A DNA stretch of 64,000 nt from an uncultured Helicobacter sp. (GCA_944325775.1 CALVBL010000001.1:86521-150520), one strand, 5' to 3'. Shown: positions 19,179-28,859, counted from the first letter of the stretch. Program-made: numbers and translations. Notes: generated by a model from the letters alone, not told the origin.

Positions 19179-20339
19179 ATGAAAAAATCGTTTCTTTTCA
19201 CTTCAGAATCAGTAACCGAGGGACACCCCGATAAAATGGCAGACCAAATCAGCGATGCAGTATTAGACTACATCATCGCACGTGATAAAAATGCGCGTGT
19301 GGCGTGTGAGACGCTTGTAAGCAACGGCTTTTGTGTCATCGCAGGCGAGCTAAAAACTAGCGTGTATGCTCCTATGCAAGAAATCGCGCGTAAAGTTGTG
19401 CAAGAGATAGGCTACACAGACGCTCTCTATGGCTTTGACTATCGCTCTGCTGCGGTGCTAAATGGTATCGGTGAGCAAAGCCCAGACATCAATCAAGGTG
19501 TGGATAGAGCCGATGGCGAAATCGGTGCAGGCGACCAAGGACTTATGTTTGGCTATGCGTGCAGAGAGACGCCTTCGCTTATGCCTCTACCAATATGGCT
19601 TTCTCATCGCCTCACAGAGGGATTGGCAGCTAAACGCAAAGATGGTAGTCTGCCATTTTTACGCCCAGATGGCAAATCTCAAGTAACCGTGCGATACGAA
19701 GATGGTGTGCCAGTGGCGATTGATACGATTGTGATTTCTACACAGCACAGCCCCGAGACACAGCAAACACACTTAAGAGATGCAGTGATTGAAGAAATCG
19801 TGCAAAAAGTGCTACCAGCAAAATATCTCAATGACAATATCCGCTATTTTGTCAATCCCACAGGGAAGTTTGTAATCGGCGGACCACAAGGCGATGCGGG
19901 GCTTACCGGACGCAAAATCATCGTGGATACTTATGGCGGGAGTTGTCCGCATGGTGGTGGGGCATTTAGCGGAAAAGACCCAAGCAAGGTGGATAGAAGT
20001 GCGGCGTATGCAGCCCGTTATGTCGCTAAGAATCTTGTGGCAAGTGGCGTATGCGATAAGGCGGTAGTGCAAGTAGCCTATGCTATCGGGGTGGTAGAGC
20101 CTGTCTCAATCCTAGTGGATACGCAAGGCACGGGCAAGGTGGAGGATTCTAAACTCACAGAATGTGTGAAGCAAATCTTCCGTTTAACGCCAAAGGGCAT
20201 TATAGAATCGCTTGATCTCTTGCGACCGATTTACCAAAAAACCGCTGCATATGGACATTTTGGACGAGAGCTACCTGAATTTAGCTGGGAGAAAACGGAT
20301 AAGGTTGAAGCGATTAGGGACTTTTGCGGAGTGAAGTAA
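19179..20339 (+). CDS. metK: S-adenosylmethionine synthetase
   Basis: Makes SAM from methionine and ATP, 386 residues. It shows [13 protein letters not shown] and DQISDAVLD at the N-terminus, [12 protein letters not shown] near 110-121, [21 protein letters not shown] near 245-265 and [19 protein letters not shown] after it. These are the three MetK domain signatures with the ATP/Mg-binding residues intact. The ATG follows AAAGGAT; an in-frame extension of 30 codons is rejected because it lacks similarity. It is divergent from hslV with about 250 bp between. No SAM riboswitch was recognised upstream. Confidence 0.97.
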   Translation: MKKSFLFTSESVTEGHPDKMADQISDAVLDYIIARDKNARVACETLVSNGFCVIAGELKTSVYAPMQEIARKVVQEIGYTDALYGFDYRSAAVLNGIGEQSPDINQGVDRADGEIGAGDQGLMFGYACRETPSLMPLPIWLSHRLTEGLAAKRKDGSLPFLRPDGKSQVTVRYEDGVPVAIDTIVISTQHSPETQQTHLRDAVIEEIVQKVLPAKYLNDNIRYFVNPTGKFVIGGPQGDAGLTGRKIIVDTYGGSCPHGGGAFSGKDPSKVDRSAAYAARYVAKNLVASGVCDKAVVQVAYAIGVVEPVSILVDTQGTGKVEDSKLTECVKQIFRLTPKGIIESLDLLRPIYQKTAAYGHFGRELPEFSWEKTDKVEAIRDFCGVK

Positions 20340-20623
20340 GCCCCTAATAGAATCCAAAAACAAAGTACGATCTAGAAACAAGGAGCTATGAATCAAGTTT
20401 TATACTCTTACTCCTTGGATTCTCTAGATTCTCGCGTGTGTTTAGTCTGTTGTTTTTATGCAATTTGTGTTTTGGCAAATTACTATCGTTTATATGATGA
20501 GTGAGTCTTTATTAGCTCTGCTTGTGTAAGCATACGAGATTGCTTAGAATCTAAAGCATTGTTTGGTACTGCTATTTTATTGATACGATTTAGGTGGTGT
20601 GTTTGCACATACACTATATGTAC
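20340..20623. other. Intergenic stretch after metK with degraded HxlR-like frame
   Basis: No intact gene. CAAGGAG and CTCCTTG at 20379 and 20411 could pair around a 25-base loop as a weak metK terminator. On the minus strand the frame of the neighbouring HxlR remnant continues past its stop, with LNRINKIAVPNN and SRMLTQAELIK. This resembles the rest of an HxlR domain after heavy decay. Confidence 0.35.
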
Positions 20624-20779
20624 CTATTCATTGCGCTTAGAGCTATGCTCCTCGCCCCACATTGTGAGGGCATCTAAAATTCCCATTTTATATTTACCAC
20701 CAATGATTTTGAGTATATAGGCAAAAGGTGAAGATTGTATATTTTCTGCTTTTATGCATGAGAGTTCTTTTTGTTGCAT
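20624..20779 (-). pseudogene. HxlR-family transcriptional regulator, truncated remnant
   Basis: A 51-codon frame that reads SPFAYILKIIGGKYKMGILDAL, the start of the HxlR winged-helix domain (compare IGGKYKIMILHHL in the intact HxlR protein near the right end of this window), and then ends at TAG. Complete family members are about 100-140 residues. Downstream of the stop, in the same frame, LNRINKI and SRMLTQ look like degraded versions of the recognition-helix region (RYNQIAK and PKMLSQ in the intact protein). It is divergent from the nitroreductase gene, the usual arrangement for HxlR repressors of redox enzymes. I conclude it is a dead repressor gene. The N-terminal identification is firmer than the downstream part. 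Confidence 0.65.
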
Positions 20780-20895
20780 AGACTACCTTTAGTGTATATT
20801 ATGATTGTGTGATGTTTTAGTATGAGGCTGTATGGTGTATGGTGGATTATATATGATTTTGGATAATAAAAGATCGTTGTGATACTCTACTTTAG

Positions 20896-20908
20896 GTAAG
20901 TATCTTAC
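20896..20908. promoter_or_regulatory. Palindromic operator candidate upstream of nitroreductase
   Basis: GTAAGTATCTTAC is a perfect 5+3+5 palindrome about 40 bp upstream of a TATAAT box (20945-20950) that serves the nitroreductase gene. HxlR regulators bind such GTA...TAC palindromes, and a broken HxlR gene is adjacent. Confidence 0.5.
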
Positions 20909-20980
20909 TTTATTTTGCGTATTGTGCTTTGTATAGTTTTAGCCTATAATGCTGTATATTTTTATTAAAAGGAGCAAATG

Positions 20981-21601
20981 ATGAATTTGAGTTTTGTAGA
21001 AACATTGAATAAACGCTTTGCGTGTAAGGCTTATAAAGATCAGGTAATTGCTAAGGCGGATATGGATTTTATCCTTGAGGCAGGCAGACTTGCGCCAAGC
21101 TCTTGTGGCTTTGAACCATGGAAGTTTATCGTTTTAAGCAAAAGATCGGATAATGAGGCATTAAGCAAGGTAGCGTTTAATCAAGAAAATGTTGCTAGTG
21201 CAAGCCATAATGTGGTTATTGTGGCAAGAACAGATTTGCAGGCAAAAGATGAATATATACAAAAACAAATAGCTAGAATCTGCCCACCAGATGATGAGGT
21301 GAAGTTTAATGAGGTTTTGCAAACCTATACTTATGCTACAAACACTATGAATGCAGAACAGCTCTATGCCTTTGCACATAGTAACTGCTATCTACCACTT
21401 ATGCAGATGGCAACTGCAGCGATGACTTTGGGGATTGACTCGTGTATGATAGGGGGCTTTGAAAAAGAGAAAGTCGATGCATATTTGGGACTTAACAAGC
21501 CATTTGAGACAGCAGTGATTTTAAGCTTAGGATATAGAAAACAAGAGCCAAAATACCAAAAAATACGCCTAAATTTTGAAGAGGTTGTGGAATATAGGTA
21601 G
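20981..21601 (+). CDS. Nitroreductase family (NfsB/RdxA-like) flavoprotein
   Basis: FMN-dependent NAD(P)H oxidoreductase of 206 residues. RFACKAYKDQ near 12-21 and ILEAGRLAPSSCGFEPWKF near 31-49 form the FMN-binding N-terminal part. The C-terminal part has the NFSB-type glycine-rich SCMIGGFEKEKV followed by ILSLGYR. Relatives include H. pylori RdxA and FrxA, which reduce quinones and nitroaromatics and determine metronidazole activation. Two in-frame ATGs are adjacent; the second gives better spacing from AAAAGGAG. The gene looks intact and has its own TATAAT promoter and a palindromic operator. The divergent HxlR regulator is broken, so expression may be deregulated (inference). Confidence 0.85.
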   Translation: MNLSFVETLNKRFACKAYKDQVIAKADMDFILEAGRLAPSSCGFEPWKFIVLSKRSDNEALSKVAFNQENVASASHNVVIVARTDLQAKDEYIQKQIARICPPDDEVKFNEVLQTYTYATNTMNAEQLYAFAHSNCYLPLMQMATAAMTLGIDSCMIGGFEKEKVDAYLGLNKPFETAVILSLGYRKQEPKYQKIRLNFEEVVEYR

Positions 21602-21798
21602 AGAGGAGATATTGTATATTACATAAAGAACTTATGCTTACTATCTACAGGATATATATGTGGCACTATAGAATCTTGCAAACATCATAAGGATTTTGCG
21701 TTATCATAAACCTCAAAACTTTAAAACACTAGAATGTCTTATGCTATACTCTTATTGATACAAGTAATTATTATGGGATAGAAAGCAAGGAAATATAG

Positions 21799-21804
21799 TA
21801 TAAT
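21799..21804 (+). promoter_or_regulatory. -10 element of the TolC/HlyD/ABC-2 operon
   Basis: TATAAT lies 33 bp before the TolC-like gene, with TATAG just upstream. It is the only good sigma-70 box in the 236-bp gap. Confidence 0.5.
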
Positions 21805-21837
21805 AGACTAAAGACCCCATAACATTGTGAGAGAAAT

Positions 21838-23223
21838 ATGATAAAACAAACTTTTGTAAAAGTGATGTTTGCCTTGATAGGTTCTATAAGCATAGCTCAA
21901 GGTCAAGATATTGCTCTGCTTACCCCCATAGATATTAAAAGTGCTTGGGAGATAGTCGTGCTTAATAATGACGCACTCAAAGCTCAATCCTACAATCTTG
22001 AGCGCGCCCAAAAAGTAGCACTAGGCTCAAAACTAAGTTTTTTGCCAGAGATAAATTTTACGGGCGTATATTTGTATTTTGACCAAGCAGCGACCCATCA
22101 ACTCATACCACAGAATCTACCTCAAACAGGCACAAACATACCGCCCATAGATTCGCTCCTTACTTCTTTGAGCAAACCTATAACATTTTTACAACGCGAT
22201 GTGATGATAGGGGCTTTTAATATTATTTATCCTCTTTATACTGGTGGGCTGCGCACTTCAGGCATACGCCTTGCAGAAATTGCCAAAAAAGATGCACAAG
22301 AAGCCTTAAGACTCAAAAAACTTGCAACTTTTGAAGAATTTATCAATATCTATTATGGTGATGTCTTAGCCAAAGATTTACAAGAAGTCTTAGAGCAGGA
22401 TTATGATGCATCTCAACTCCATTACCAAAATGCCCTAAATTTAGAAAGGAGTGGGCAAATTGCGCATATTGAAGTGTTAAGCTCACAGGTAGCAAGCGAC
22501 AAAAGCAAGAACAAACTTCATCAAGCGCAGAATGCTTACCAAAGTGCCAACCTTGCTCTTCAAACAGCCCTTAATGCCGAAAATATGATCCCCTCATCAA
22601 CCCTTATGCTTTCATCACAACCGCTCAAAGACGAAGAGTATTATGTACAAAAAACTATCGCTAGTTATCCTGTATTGCAATCATTTGATCTAAAGATAGA
22701 ATCTGCCATACAAGCAACTAAGATGGCGCGCTCAACGTTTTTGCCACAAATAGCTGGTATGGGAAGCTACATCATGACAGACAAACAAGATTCTCTACTC
22801 ATACAAGCGATGCCTAGCTGGTATGTAGGTATTGGGGTGCGTATGCCAATCATCACACCAAATGCTAGAATCCAAAAATACCAAGCCTCTAAACTCGCAC
22901 AGCTCGAGCTTGAAAGTCTCAAATCTCAAGCCATTAAGGATTTAACACTTTTGGTTAAAAAGACCTATAAAGAAGCAGTGTATGCGCGTGAGGAATACAA
23001 GAGCCTAGAATCTTCCATAGCCCTTGCCAAAGAAAATCTCAAACTCCAGCAAAACGCCTTTAAACAAGGTATGGCAACAAGCACACAGGTTATAGATGCA
23101 CAAAATATGCTCCAAAATGCCATTATTGAGCAAAAAACTATTGCCTACAAGGCAATCATAGCGCTTGCAAAATTGCTTGTGCTTAGTGATGATATAGAAT
23201 CTTTTTATCAATATCAACAATAA
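21838..23223 (+). CDS. TolC-family outer membrane efflux protein
   Basis: Outer-membrane channel subunit of 461 residues with a signal peptide (about 1-23, ending SIAQG). The body consists of long alpha-helical stretches, with an OEP-type repeat: AWEIVVLNNDALKAQSYNLERA at the start of the first half and a second long-helix half near the C-terminus (LKLQQNAFKQGMATSTQVIDAQ). It is the first gene of a four-gene exporter operon and resembles HP1489 of H. pylori in content and order. Nine bases separate it from the HlyD gene. The substrate is unknown. Confidence 0.85.
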   Translation: MIKQTFVKVMFALIGSISIAQGQDIALLTPIDIKSAWEIVVLNNDALKAQSYNLERAQKVALGSKLSFLPEINFTGVYLYFDQAATHQLIPQNLPQTGTNIPPIDSLLTSLSKPITFLQRDVMIGAFNIIYPLYTGGLRTSGIRLAEIAKKDAQEALRLKKLATFEEFINIYYGDVLAKDLQEVLEQDYDASQLHYQNALNLERSGQIAHIEVLSSQVASDKSKNKLHQAQNAYQSANLALQTALNAENMIPSSTLMLSSQPLKDEEYYVQKTIASYPVLQSFDLKIESAIQATKMARSTFLPQIAGMGSYIMTDKQDSLLIQAMPSWYVGIGVRMPIITPNARIQKYQASKLAQLELESLKSQAIKDLTLLVKKTYKEAVYAREEYKSLESSIALAKENLKLQQNAFKQGMATSTQVIDAQNMLQNAIIEQKTIAYKAIIALAKLLVLSDDIESFYQYQQ

Positions 23224-23231
23224 GGAATGTA

Positions 23232-24221
23232 ATGAAAAAACAGCAAGTAACACTCATTATAGGCGCATTGGTTCTTGTATTTATCGTAATTTGGCTTATT
23301 GTGAGTTTTTATAAGGCATACACTCCTAAGCCACAACTCCTGCAAGGACAAATCCAAGCACGAGAGTATAAAGTAAGCTCTAAAATTGCAGGACGCATAG
23401 AATCTATCCTTGTAAAGCGTGGGGATTTTGTCAAAAAAGGGGATTTAATATTTACCATAGAATCTCCAGAATTAGAGGCTAAACTCATGCAAGCCAAAGC
23501 TGGTTATGAGGCTGCTAAAGCTCTCTCACAAGAGGCAAATAAAGGAGCTAGAATAGAAACAATTCTTTCTGCCAAAGATATGTATAACAGCGCAAAAGCT
23601 ATGCGTGAGCTTACAGAAAACACATATAAACGCATTGATGATTTGTATAAAAAAGGTGTAGCAAGCTTGCAAAAACGCGATGAATCATACACAGCCTATC
23701 AAAATGCAAAATATAATGAAAATACTGCCTACCAACAATACAAAATTGCCCTTGAGGGTGCGACACAAGAGACAAAAGAAGCAGCTAAACAAAAAGAAAT
23801 AGCAGCAGCTGGGCAGCTTAGTGAAGTGCAAGCCTATATACAAGATATACAAGCCTACGCACCATCAGATGGAGAAGTTTCAAATATTTTGCTTTCGGAA
23901 GGTGAATTAAGCCCTACAGGATTTCCTGTCGTAATGCTTGTGGATACCAAAGATGTATGGTTGCGTCTTGCTGTCTCTGAAGAATATTTACATCATTTTC
24001 AAATCAATTCTGAATTTAATGCTTTTATTCCAGCATTGCAAAAAGAAATGCGTTTTAAGGTGCGTTATATCTCTGTAATGGGAGATTTTGCTACTTGGAG
24101 AGCGACATCAAGCTCTAAGGGATATGATTTACGAAGTTTTGAGATTGAGGCTTTGCCTTTAGAAAATAATGGTGATTTTCTTGTAGGTATGAGTGCTGTT
24201 ATTAGGATTCCTGAAAAGTAA
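23232..24221 (+). CDS. HlyD-family periplasmic adaptor (membrane fusion protein)
   Basis: Periplasmic adaptor bridging the inner-membrane permeases to the TolC-like channel, 329 residues. One N-terminal membrane anchor (about 8-28) is followed by the biotinyl-lipoyl half-motif GRIESILVKRGDFVKKGDLI near 53-72. A coiled-coil hairpin rich in Ala, Lys and Glu spans roughly 85-200. The returning lipoyl strand AYAPSDGEVSNILLSEGE and a beta-barrel domain follow. The stop overlaps the next start (ATGA). It corresponds to HP1488-type proteins. No sign of damage. Confidence 0.85.
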   Translation: MKKQQVTLIIGALVLVFIVIWLIVSFYKAYTPKPQLLQGQIQAREYKVSSKIAGRIESILVKRGDFVKKGDLIFTIESPELEAKLMQAKAGYEAAKALSQEANKGARIETILSAKDMYNSAKAMRELTENTYKRIDDLYKKGVASLQKRDESYTAYQNAKYNENTAYQQYKIALEGATQETKEAAKQKEIAAAGQLSEVQAYIQDIQAYAPSDGEVSNILLSEGELSPTGFPVVMLVDTKDVWLRLAVSEEYLHHFQINSEFNAFIPALQKEMRFKVRYISVMGDFATWRATSSSKGYDLRSFEIEALPLENNGDFLVGMSAVIRIPEK

Positions 24222-25309
24222 TGAAAAAACTCATTCAGCTTTGGAAATTTCTCACAAGGCGTTTTATTTTATTTTTGTTGTGCTTTGTATTGCCAATGCT
24301 TATTGGTTGGTTTATGTATGAAATCTTTAGTGCTTCAATACCCAAAAACTTGCCTATTGGACTTGTAGATTTGGATAATACAACAACAAGTGCAGATGTG
24401 CGCTTTAGTATTAATGCTTCTCCTACAATGTATATTCACACTTATTATACCTCCATAGCTCAAGCAAAGCAAGATCTCGCTACGGCAAAAATATATGCTC
24501 TTGCTATCATTCCTCGCAACTTTCAGCAAGATATATATTTAGGCAAGGGGGCTTGTATTGCCTTGTATTATAATGCACAATTCGTGCTTATTGGCAAGGC
24601 GCTTAATAGTGCTTTTGCTCAAGTGATTGGCACACTTAATGCACAACAATCCGTAGCGCATAATCTCATCGCGGATCAGGATATGAAACTCGCTTTAAGC
24701 AAAGCTATGCCTATTTTTTCACAGATCATTCCTTTGTATAATGCCAACAACAATTATGCACAATTTCTTTTGACACTTTTATTGCCTTGTATGTTACAGA
24801 TTCTAAGTGCGCTTGCTATGGTGCAACTTCTTAAAAACAGACCATATTCTTTTAAGAGTCTTTTTATACGCTATATAGGAAACTCTTGTGTATTTCTTAT
24901 ATGGGGCATTTGTATGCTACTTTTTTTAAAAAATTTAGGCTATGAACTGCGTGGTAGCTTAGGCTTACTTATAATGGGCTTGGCGATACTTATGCTTGGC
25001 ATTAATGGCGTGGTTGTTTTTTTGCAGTCTATTCTTTTAGACATAAAAAAATCTATCGGTGTTATCGCTGTCTATACCGCACCTTCATTGGCATTTGCTG
25101 GGGTAACATACCCACAAAATTCTATGAATCTTATCGCTCTTATATGGAGTAAGTTTCTTCCTATTTCAAGCTTTATGGAGCTCTATGTGCAACAGGCTAA
25201 TTACGGTGGTAGCGTGAGTGGAGCAATGCATATTTTGCTGCAAATGTGCATATTTCTCATCTTTTTTGTGTTAGGAAGTATTATATACACCCAAAGGAAA
25301 ACACAATGA
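24221..25309 (+). CDS. ABC-2 type permease (YhhJ-like), first of two
   Basis: Inner-membrane transport permease of 362 residues. One N-terminal span is followed by a large periplasmic domain of roughly 140 residues containing IPKNLPIGLVDLDNTTTS. Five C-terminal spans end with the ABC-2 landmark FLPISSFMELY. This is the DrrB/YhhJ-type topology. Its start overlaps the HlyD gene stop, and its stop overlaps the second permease start, so all four genes are coupled. No ABC ATPase gene is in this operon, also the case around HP1486-HP1489 in H. pylori; a trans-encoded ATPase or an ATPase-free mode must be assumed. Confidence 0.82.
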   Translation: MKKLIQLWKFLTRRFILFLLCFVLPMLIGWFMYEIFSASIPKNLPIGLVDLDNTTTSADVRFSINASPTMYIHTYYTSIAQAKQDLATAKIYALAIIPRNFQQDIYLGKGACIALYYNAQFVLIGKALNSAFAQVIGTLNAQQSVAHNLIADQDMKLALSKAMPIFSQIIPLYNANNNYAQFLLTLLLPCMLQILSALAMVQLLKNRPYSFKSLFIRYIGNSCVFLIWGICMLLFLKNLGYELRGSLGLLIMGLAILMLGINGVVVFLQSILLDIKKSIGVIAVYTAPSLAFAGVTYPQNSMNLIALIWSKFLPISSFMELYVQQANYGGSVSGAMHILLQMCIFLIFFVLGSIIYTQRKTQ

Positions 25310-26442
25310 ATCTTCTAAGGGCACTTTTGTGTGAATATAAGGCTATTATAACAAATAGAGTTGTAGTTCTTGTAGTATTTGTAGGCTCCATGGTATATGG
25401 AATCTTGTATCCTATGCCTTATCTCAATGATGTGGTTACAAAGCAAAAGCTCATCGTTGTAGATGAAGATAATAGCACTCTTTCAAAAGAGTTGATTTTT
25501 CTTGTAGGTGCTACTCCACAAATCGAAATTACCTTAGAAGCTCTAAGCATACAGCAGGCAAAAGACGAAATTGAAAGTTTCCGTGCTAATGGTGTGCTTT
25601 TTATTCCCAAAGGCTTTGAATCTAACGCGTATTTGGGAGTTGGCACTATTATTTCATATATGGGTAATGCGTCTTATTTTCTTATATATGGCGCGATTAT
25701 TGAGGGCATACACAATGCCATAGATTCTCTTTCTAAAAAAATCTATGCACACCACCATCCTCACGCTCTTAATACCTTTAGTATAACTTATGAGGCGATA
25801 CCGCTCTATAATCCGAGCTTAGGGTATATAAACTACGCCTTAGCAGCGGTGCTTGTATTTATCTTACATCAGACACTTATTGGAGGAAGCGCGATCCTTA
25901 CTGCCTACCAAAATAGAATCGCTAAAGATTCTCCCAATGAATACTTTTCTGTGATTAGTGTTTTTTGGCTTGTAAGTATCAGAATCTTTGCTTTTGGGAG
26001 CATATATTGTGTATGGTTTCTTATCTATTTTGGGATTTTGTTCCCTATTTTTGGTGTCAATATACATGCAAGTATAAGTGATTTTTGGTGTTTTGGAATA
26101 GCCTTTATCATCTGTTGCAGTGCTTGTGGCGTATTGCTTGGTTCATTGCTATATGATGAAAGTTTGCCAACACAAATTATTTTTATCTCTTCTATGCCCT
26201 TGGTATTTATTATGGGTTTTATTTGGCCCAGCGAACTATTGCCAGATTTCTTACGCAATCTTGCCTATTATATACCAGCTTATCATGGAATTAGAGGCTT
26301 TATCAGCCTTAATCAAATGGGAGCAGAGTTTAGGGCAATAATGCCACATTTTTGGGCTTTGCTTGGGTTGTGGGCTTTTTGTTTTGTGATGAGTATGTTT
26401 GTATTAAGCATTAGACGAAAACGAACAATCCGATCTCTGTGA
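25306..26442 (+). CDS. ABC-2 type permease, second of two
   Basis: A 378-residue paralogue of the preceding permease with the same layout: an N-terminal span (about 17-37), a periplasmic domain containing KLIVVDEDNSTLSKELIFLVGATP, then five or six C-terminal spans with MGFIWPSELLP and YYIPAYHGIRGF. The ATG overlapping the previous TGA is chosen over a further upstream frame that runs inside the neighbour. The two permeases probably form a heterodimer. Substrate unknown. It ends the operon; a 141-bp gap with no clear feature follows before the converging rsmE. Confidence 0.82.
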   Translation: MNLLRALLCEYKAIITNRVVVLVVFVGSMVYGILYPMPYLNDVVTKQKLIVVDEDNSTLSKELIFLVGATPQIEITLEALSIQQAKDEIESFRANGVLFIPKGFESNAYLGVGTIISYMGNASYFLIYGAIIEGIHNAIDSLSKKIYAHHHPHALNTFSITYEAIPLYNPSLGYINYALAAVLVFILHQTLIGGSAILTAYQNRIAKDSPNEYFSVISVFWLVSIRIFAFGSIYCVWFLIYFGILFPIFGVNIHASISDFWCFGIAFIICCSACGVLLGSLLYDESLPTQIIFISSMPLVFIMGFIWPSELLPDFLRNLAYYIPAYHGIRGFISLNQMGAEFRAIMPHFWALLGLWAFCFVMSMFVLSIRRKRTIRSL

Positions 26443-26583
26443 ATCTAAACTTTGTGTTTTGGCTAGTTTTACACTCAAGCATCTTAGATTTAAATGATGT
26501 AAGCTTAGAGATTTTTTAAAGGTGTTTCCTAAGTAAGATAATTGCATCCCTCAATCAACATCAAAACCATACATTAAATCCCA

Positions 26584-27264
26584 TTATAGAATCCTAAGCG
26601 CACTTGCAGCAAATATACACGCGCTCTCACTGCGCAGGATAAGCCCTCCAGCTATACTGACTTTGTGAGGTAGCCTCGCGCGTTCATCGGGGCTAAACCC
26701 ACCTTCAGCCCCGATGATAATACTCTTATCTCTCAAATTGTGCGCGAGATTTTCATTTCCTAGCACCTCACCGCCAAACTCCAACGCCACACAATCCTCA
26801 TAGTGCGATAGCACACTATCTAGATCGGGCAGCACTTCTAGCTCTAGTAACGTGCTTCTGCCGCACTGCTCACAAGAATGTGTGAGAATCTTATGCAGAC
26901 GTTCTAGATTCGGACTAAAGGGTTTTTGGGAATATTGCGCGAAAAATAGCGTGAGCTTGGTTATGCCGAGTTCGTTAAGCGTGGGGAGGGTTTTTTCTAC
27001 GATTTTGGGATCGACTATTGCCCAGATGATATGCGCTGCGCGCTTAGTCTCTATCGCACAAGGCATGCTATTGATAAGCTCTAGGCGCGCTTTGTTTCGA
27101 TCAAGATGCGTGATATGATAGGTGTAGAGATGATTGTCTGTGAGATTGCAGAGCGTGAGTGGGGCGCGCTTGTCGTGGCGACGAGCTTTGAAAATATGTG
27201 TGTAAGATTCACCCACGATCTCAAGTGTAGGGGCTTTGGCATCGGGGTGATAGACAAAGCGCAT
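26584..27264 (-). CDS. rsmE: 16S rRNA (uracil-1498-N3)-methyltransferase RsmE
   Basis: SAM-dependent SPOUT methyltransferase of 226 residues that modifies U1498 in the ribosomal decoding centre. The N-terminal PUA-like part contains HIFKARRHDKRAPL. The C-terminal knot has IIIGAEGGFSPDERA followed by GLILRSESACIFAASALRIL, which are RsmE family signatures with the SAM-binding loop. It begins three bases after the stop of the small membrane protein gene, so they are co-transcribed. The order resembles HP0374-HP0375 of H. pylori. Confidence 0.92.
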   Translation of the reverse strand: MRFVYHPDAKAPTLEIVGESYTHIFKARRHDKRAPLTLCNLTDNHLYTYHITHLDRNKARLELINSMPCAIETKRAAHIIWAIVDPKIVEKTLPTLNELGITKLTLFFAQYSQKPFSPNLERLHKILTHSCEQCGRSTLLELEVLPDLDSVLSHYEDCVALEFGGEVLGNENLAHNLRDKSIIIGAEGGFSPDERARLPHKVSIAGGLILRSESACIFAASALRIL

Positions 27265-27267
27265 CGT

Positions 27268-27726
27268 CTAAAACACCTGCGTGCTAAGAACGATGAGGGC
27301 ATACAAGGCGATGTCTATACCATAGAGAATCTTACAAAAACTCACATACCGCTCCATCGCCTCTAAGCTCGTGCGTTTAGCGATTTTAAGAATCTTGATA
27401 CGATAGATTTCGCCCCCAAACACCACAAGACAAAAGACAATCATTACGATCGTGCTTGCCTTGAAGCTTTGTGGGCTAAAAAACAAGATATTAAGCCCGC
27501 TAAGCACAGCCACAGAGAGGAGGAAAAATATAAGAGGCATCATAAACCAAATGCGTTTATTAAGCTGCACGAGGTTTTTGTAAAAAAATAAACTCCAGAG
27601 ATTGAGCACAAAGGGCAGGATAAAAAAGAGTGAAAAAAAGCTATGATAGAAGTTGAGCTGTCTAAAAGATTCTAAAATCATAGGGGTTTGGGCTAGATTC
27701 TGGGCGAGGTCTTGTATTTCTTGCAT
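27268..27726 (-). CDS. Conserved small membrane protein (HP0375-like)
   Basis: A 152-residue protein with four predicted transmembrane helices (about 30-48, 62-82, 90-112 and 130-150) and short loops. There are no catalytic residues and I do not recognise a characterised family. The position between rsmE and hemH matches HP0375 of H. pylori, which is also uncharacterised. An AAGGA site lies seven bases before the ATG. It is divergent from hemH with about 150 bp between. Confidence 0.7.
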   Translation of the reverse strand: MQEIQDLAQNLAQTPMILESFRQLNFYHSFFSLFFILPFVLNLWSLFFYKNLVQLNKRIWFMMPLIFFLLSVAVLSGLNILFFSPQSFKASTIVMIVFCLVVFGGEIYRIKILKIAKRTSLEAMERYVSFCKILYGIDIALYALIVLSTQVF

Positions 27727-27875
27727 AGGAATGTCCTTAAAATTTGCTTAGGTAGCGCATTTGGCACTATTAACTTTAAAACTTTATTATTACAAATCTT
27801 TTTTAACAACAACAAAGTCCAGTTCGCAGAGATTCAAGGGATTTGCGAGATTCTATAGATTCACAAAGGAAGGGA

Positions 27876-28832
27876 ATGAACAAACAAGCAGTCGTGCTGT
27901 TTAATATGGGGGGACCAAACTCACTTTTTGAAGTGGAGGGGTTTTTGAAGCGACTTTTTAGTGATCCGCATATCCTCAATATCCCCAACACCTTTGCACG
28001 CAATATGGTGGCAAATTTCATCACTAGTAAGCGACTGCAAGCAGCTAAATCTAACTATAAAGCTATCGGTGGCGGATCCCCACTGATTAGACATACTCTA
28101 GCTCTCACTAATGTTCTAAATGCACTAGATTCGCAATGTTTTTATACTTATTGTATGCGCTACACACCACCTTTTGCCAAAGATGTGTTTGAAGATTTGC
28201 GTTTAAGAGGAGTAGAATCTCTAGTCCTCTTTAGTATGTATCCTCAATATTCTACTACCACGACCAAATCCTCTCTTGTGGATATCAAGCAAGCCCTGTG
28301 TGAGAGCAGATACAGCCCCAAGATCCGCGTAATCGAGCGGTATTTTAATAATTATCAGTTCTGCGAGCTCATCGTAAAATCTATCCAAGAAGCTCTAGGC
28401 GATAGGGATCCTAGTGAATTTACCCTGCTTTTCTCCGCACACGCTATCCCTCAATCCCTCGTCAAAAAGGGCGATCACTACCCCTATGAGTGTGAGCAAA
28501 ATATCGCGCTTGTCAAGGAAATCCTTGATACCAAGCAGATTGGCTTCAAGCAGATTCTACATTCCTACCAGTCCAAACTCGGTCCTATCAAGTGGGTTGG
28601 TCCTACAACTCAGAATGTTATCGCCTCACTTACAAACCACAAGGTGCTTGTATTCCCCCTAGCCTTTACGATTGATAATTCCGAGACAGACTATGAGCTT
28701 AGTATCGAGTGTGCGCATATCGCCAAAGAAGCTGGTGTGCGCGAATATATTGTGGCGCGTTGTTTCAACGAAAGAGAGGATTTTGCTAAGTTTATCATTT
28801 CAATGGCTAAGGGTGCGTTCGCGCAGTCTTAA
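27876..28832 (+). CDS. hemH: Ferrochelatase
   Basis: Terminal heme-synthesis enzyme that inserts iron into protoporphyrin (or coproporphyrin), 318 residues. VLFNMGGPNS near 7-16 and RYTPPF near 98-103 are family-typical, as are the metal-handling histidine in LLFSAHAIPQSLVKKGDHYP near 190-205, QSKLGPIKWVGP near 234-245 and a C-terminal acidic cluster ETDYELS. The ATG following AAAGGAAGGGA is preferred over a start 11 codons upstream. It begins a heme/cytochrome c cluster continued by the thioredoxin lipoprotein and ccsBA, as in HP0376-HP0378 of H. pylori. Confidence 0.94.
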   Translation: MNKQAVVLFNMGGPNSLFEVEGFLKRLFSDPHILNIPNTFARNMVANFITSKRLQAAKSNYKAIGGGSPLIRHTLALTNVLNALDSQCFYTYCMRYTPPFAKDVFEDLRLRGVESLVLFSMYPQYSTTTTKSSLVDIKQALCESRYSPKIRVIERYFNNYQFCELIVKSIQEALGDRDPSEFTLLFSAHAIPQSLVKKGDHYPYECEQNIALVKEILDTKQIGFKQILHSYQSKLGPIKWVGPTTQNVIASLTNHKVLVFPLAFTIDNSETDYELSIECAHIAKEAGVREYIVARCFNEREDFAKFIISMAKGAFAQS

Positions 28833-28859
28833 AACCTAATCAGCAAAGGAGGTGGGTGA

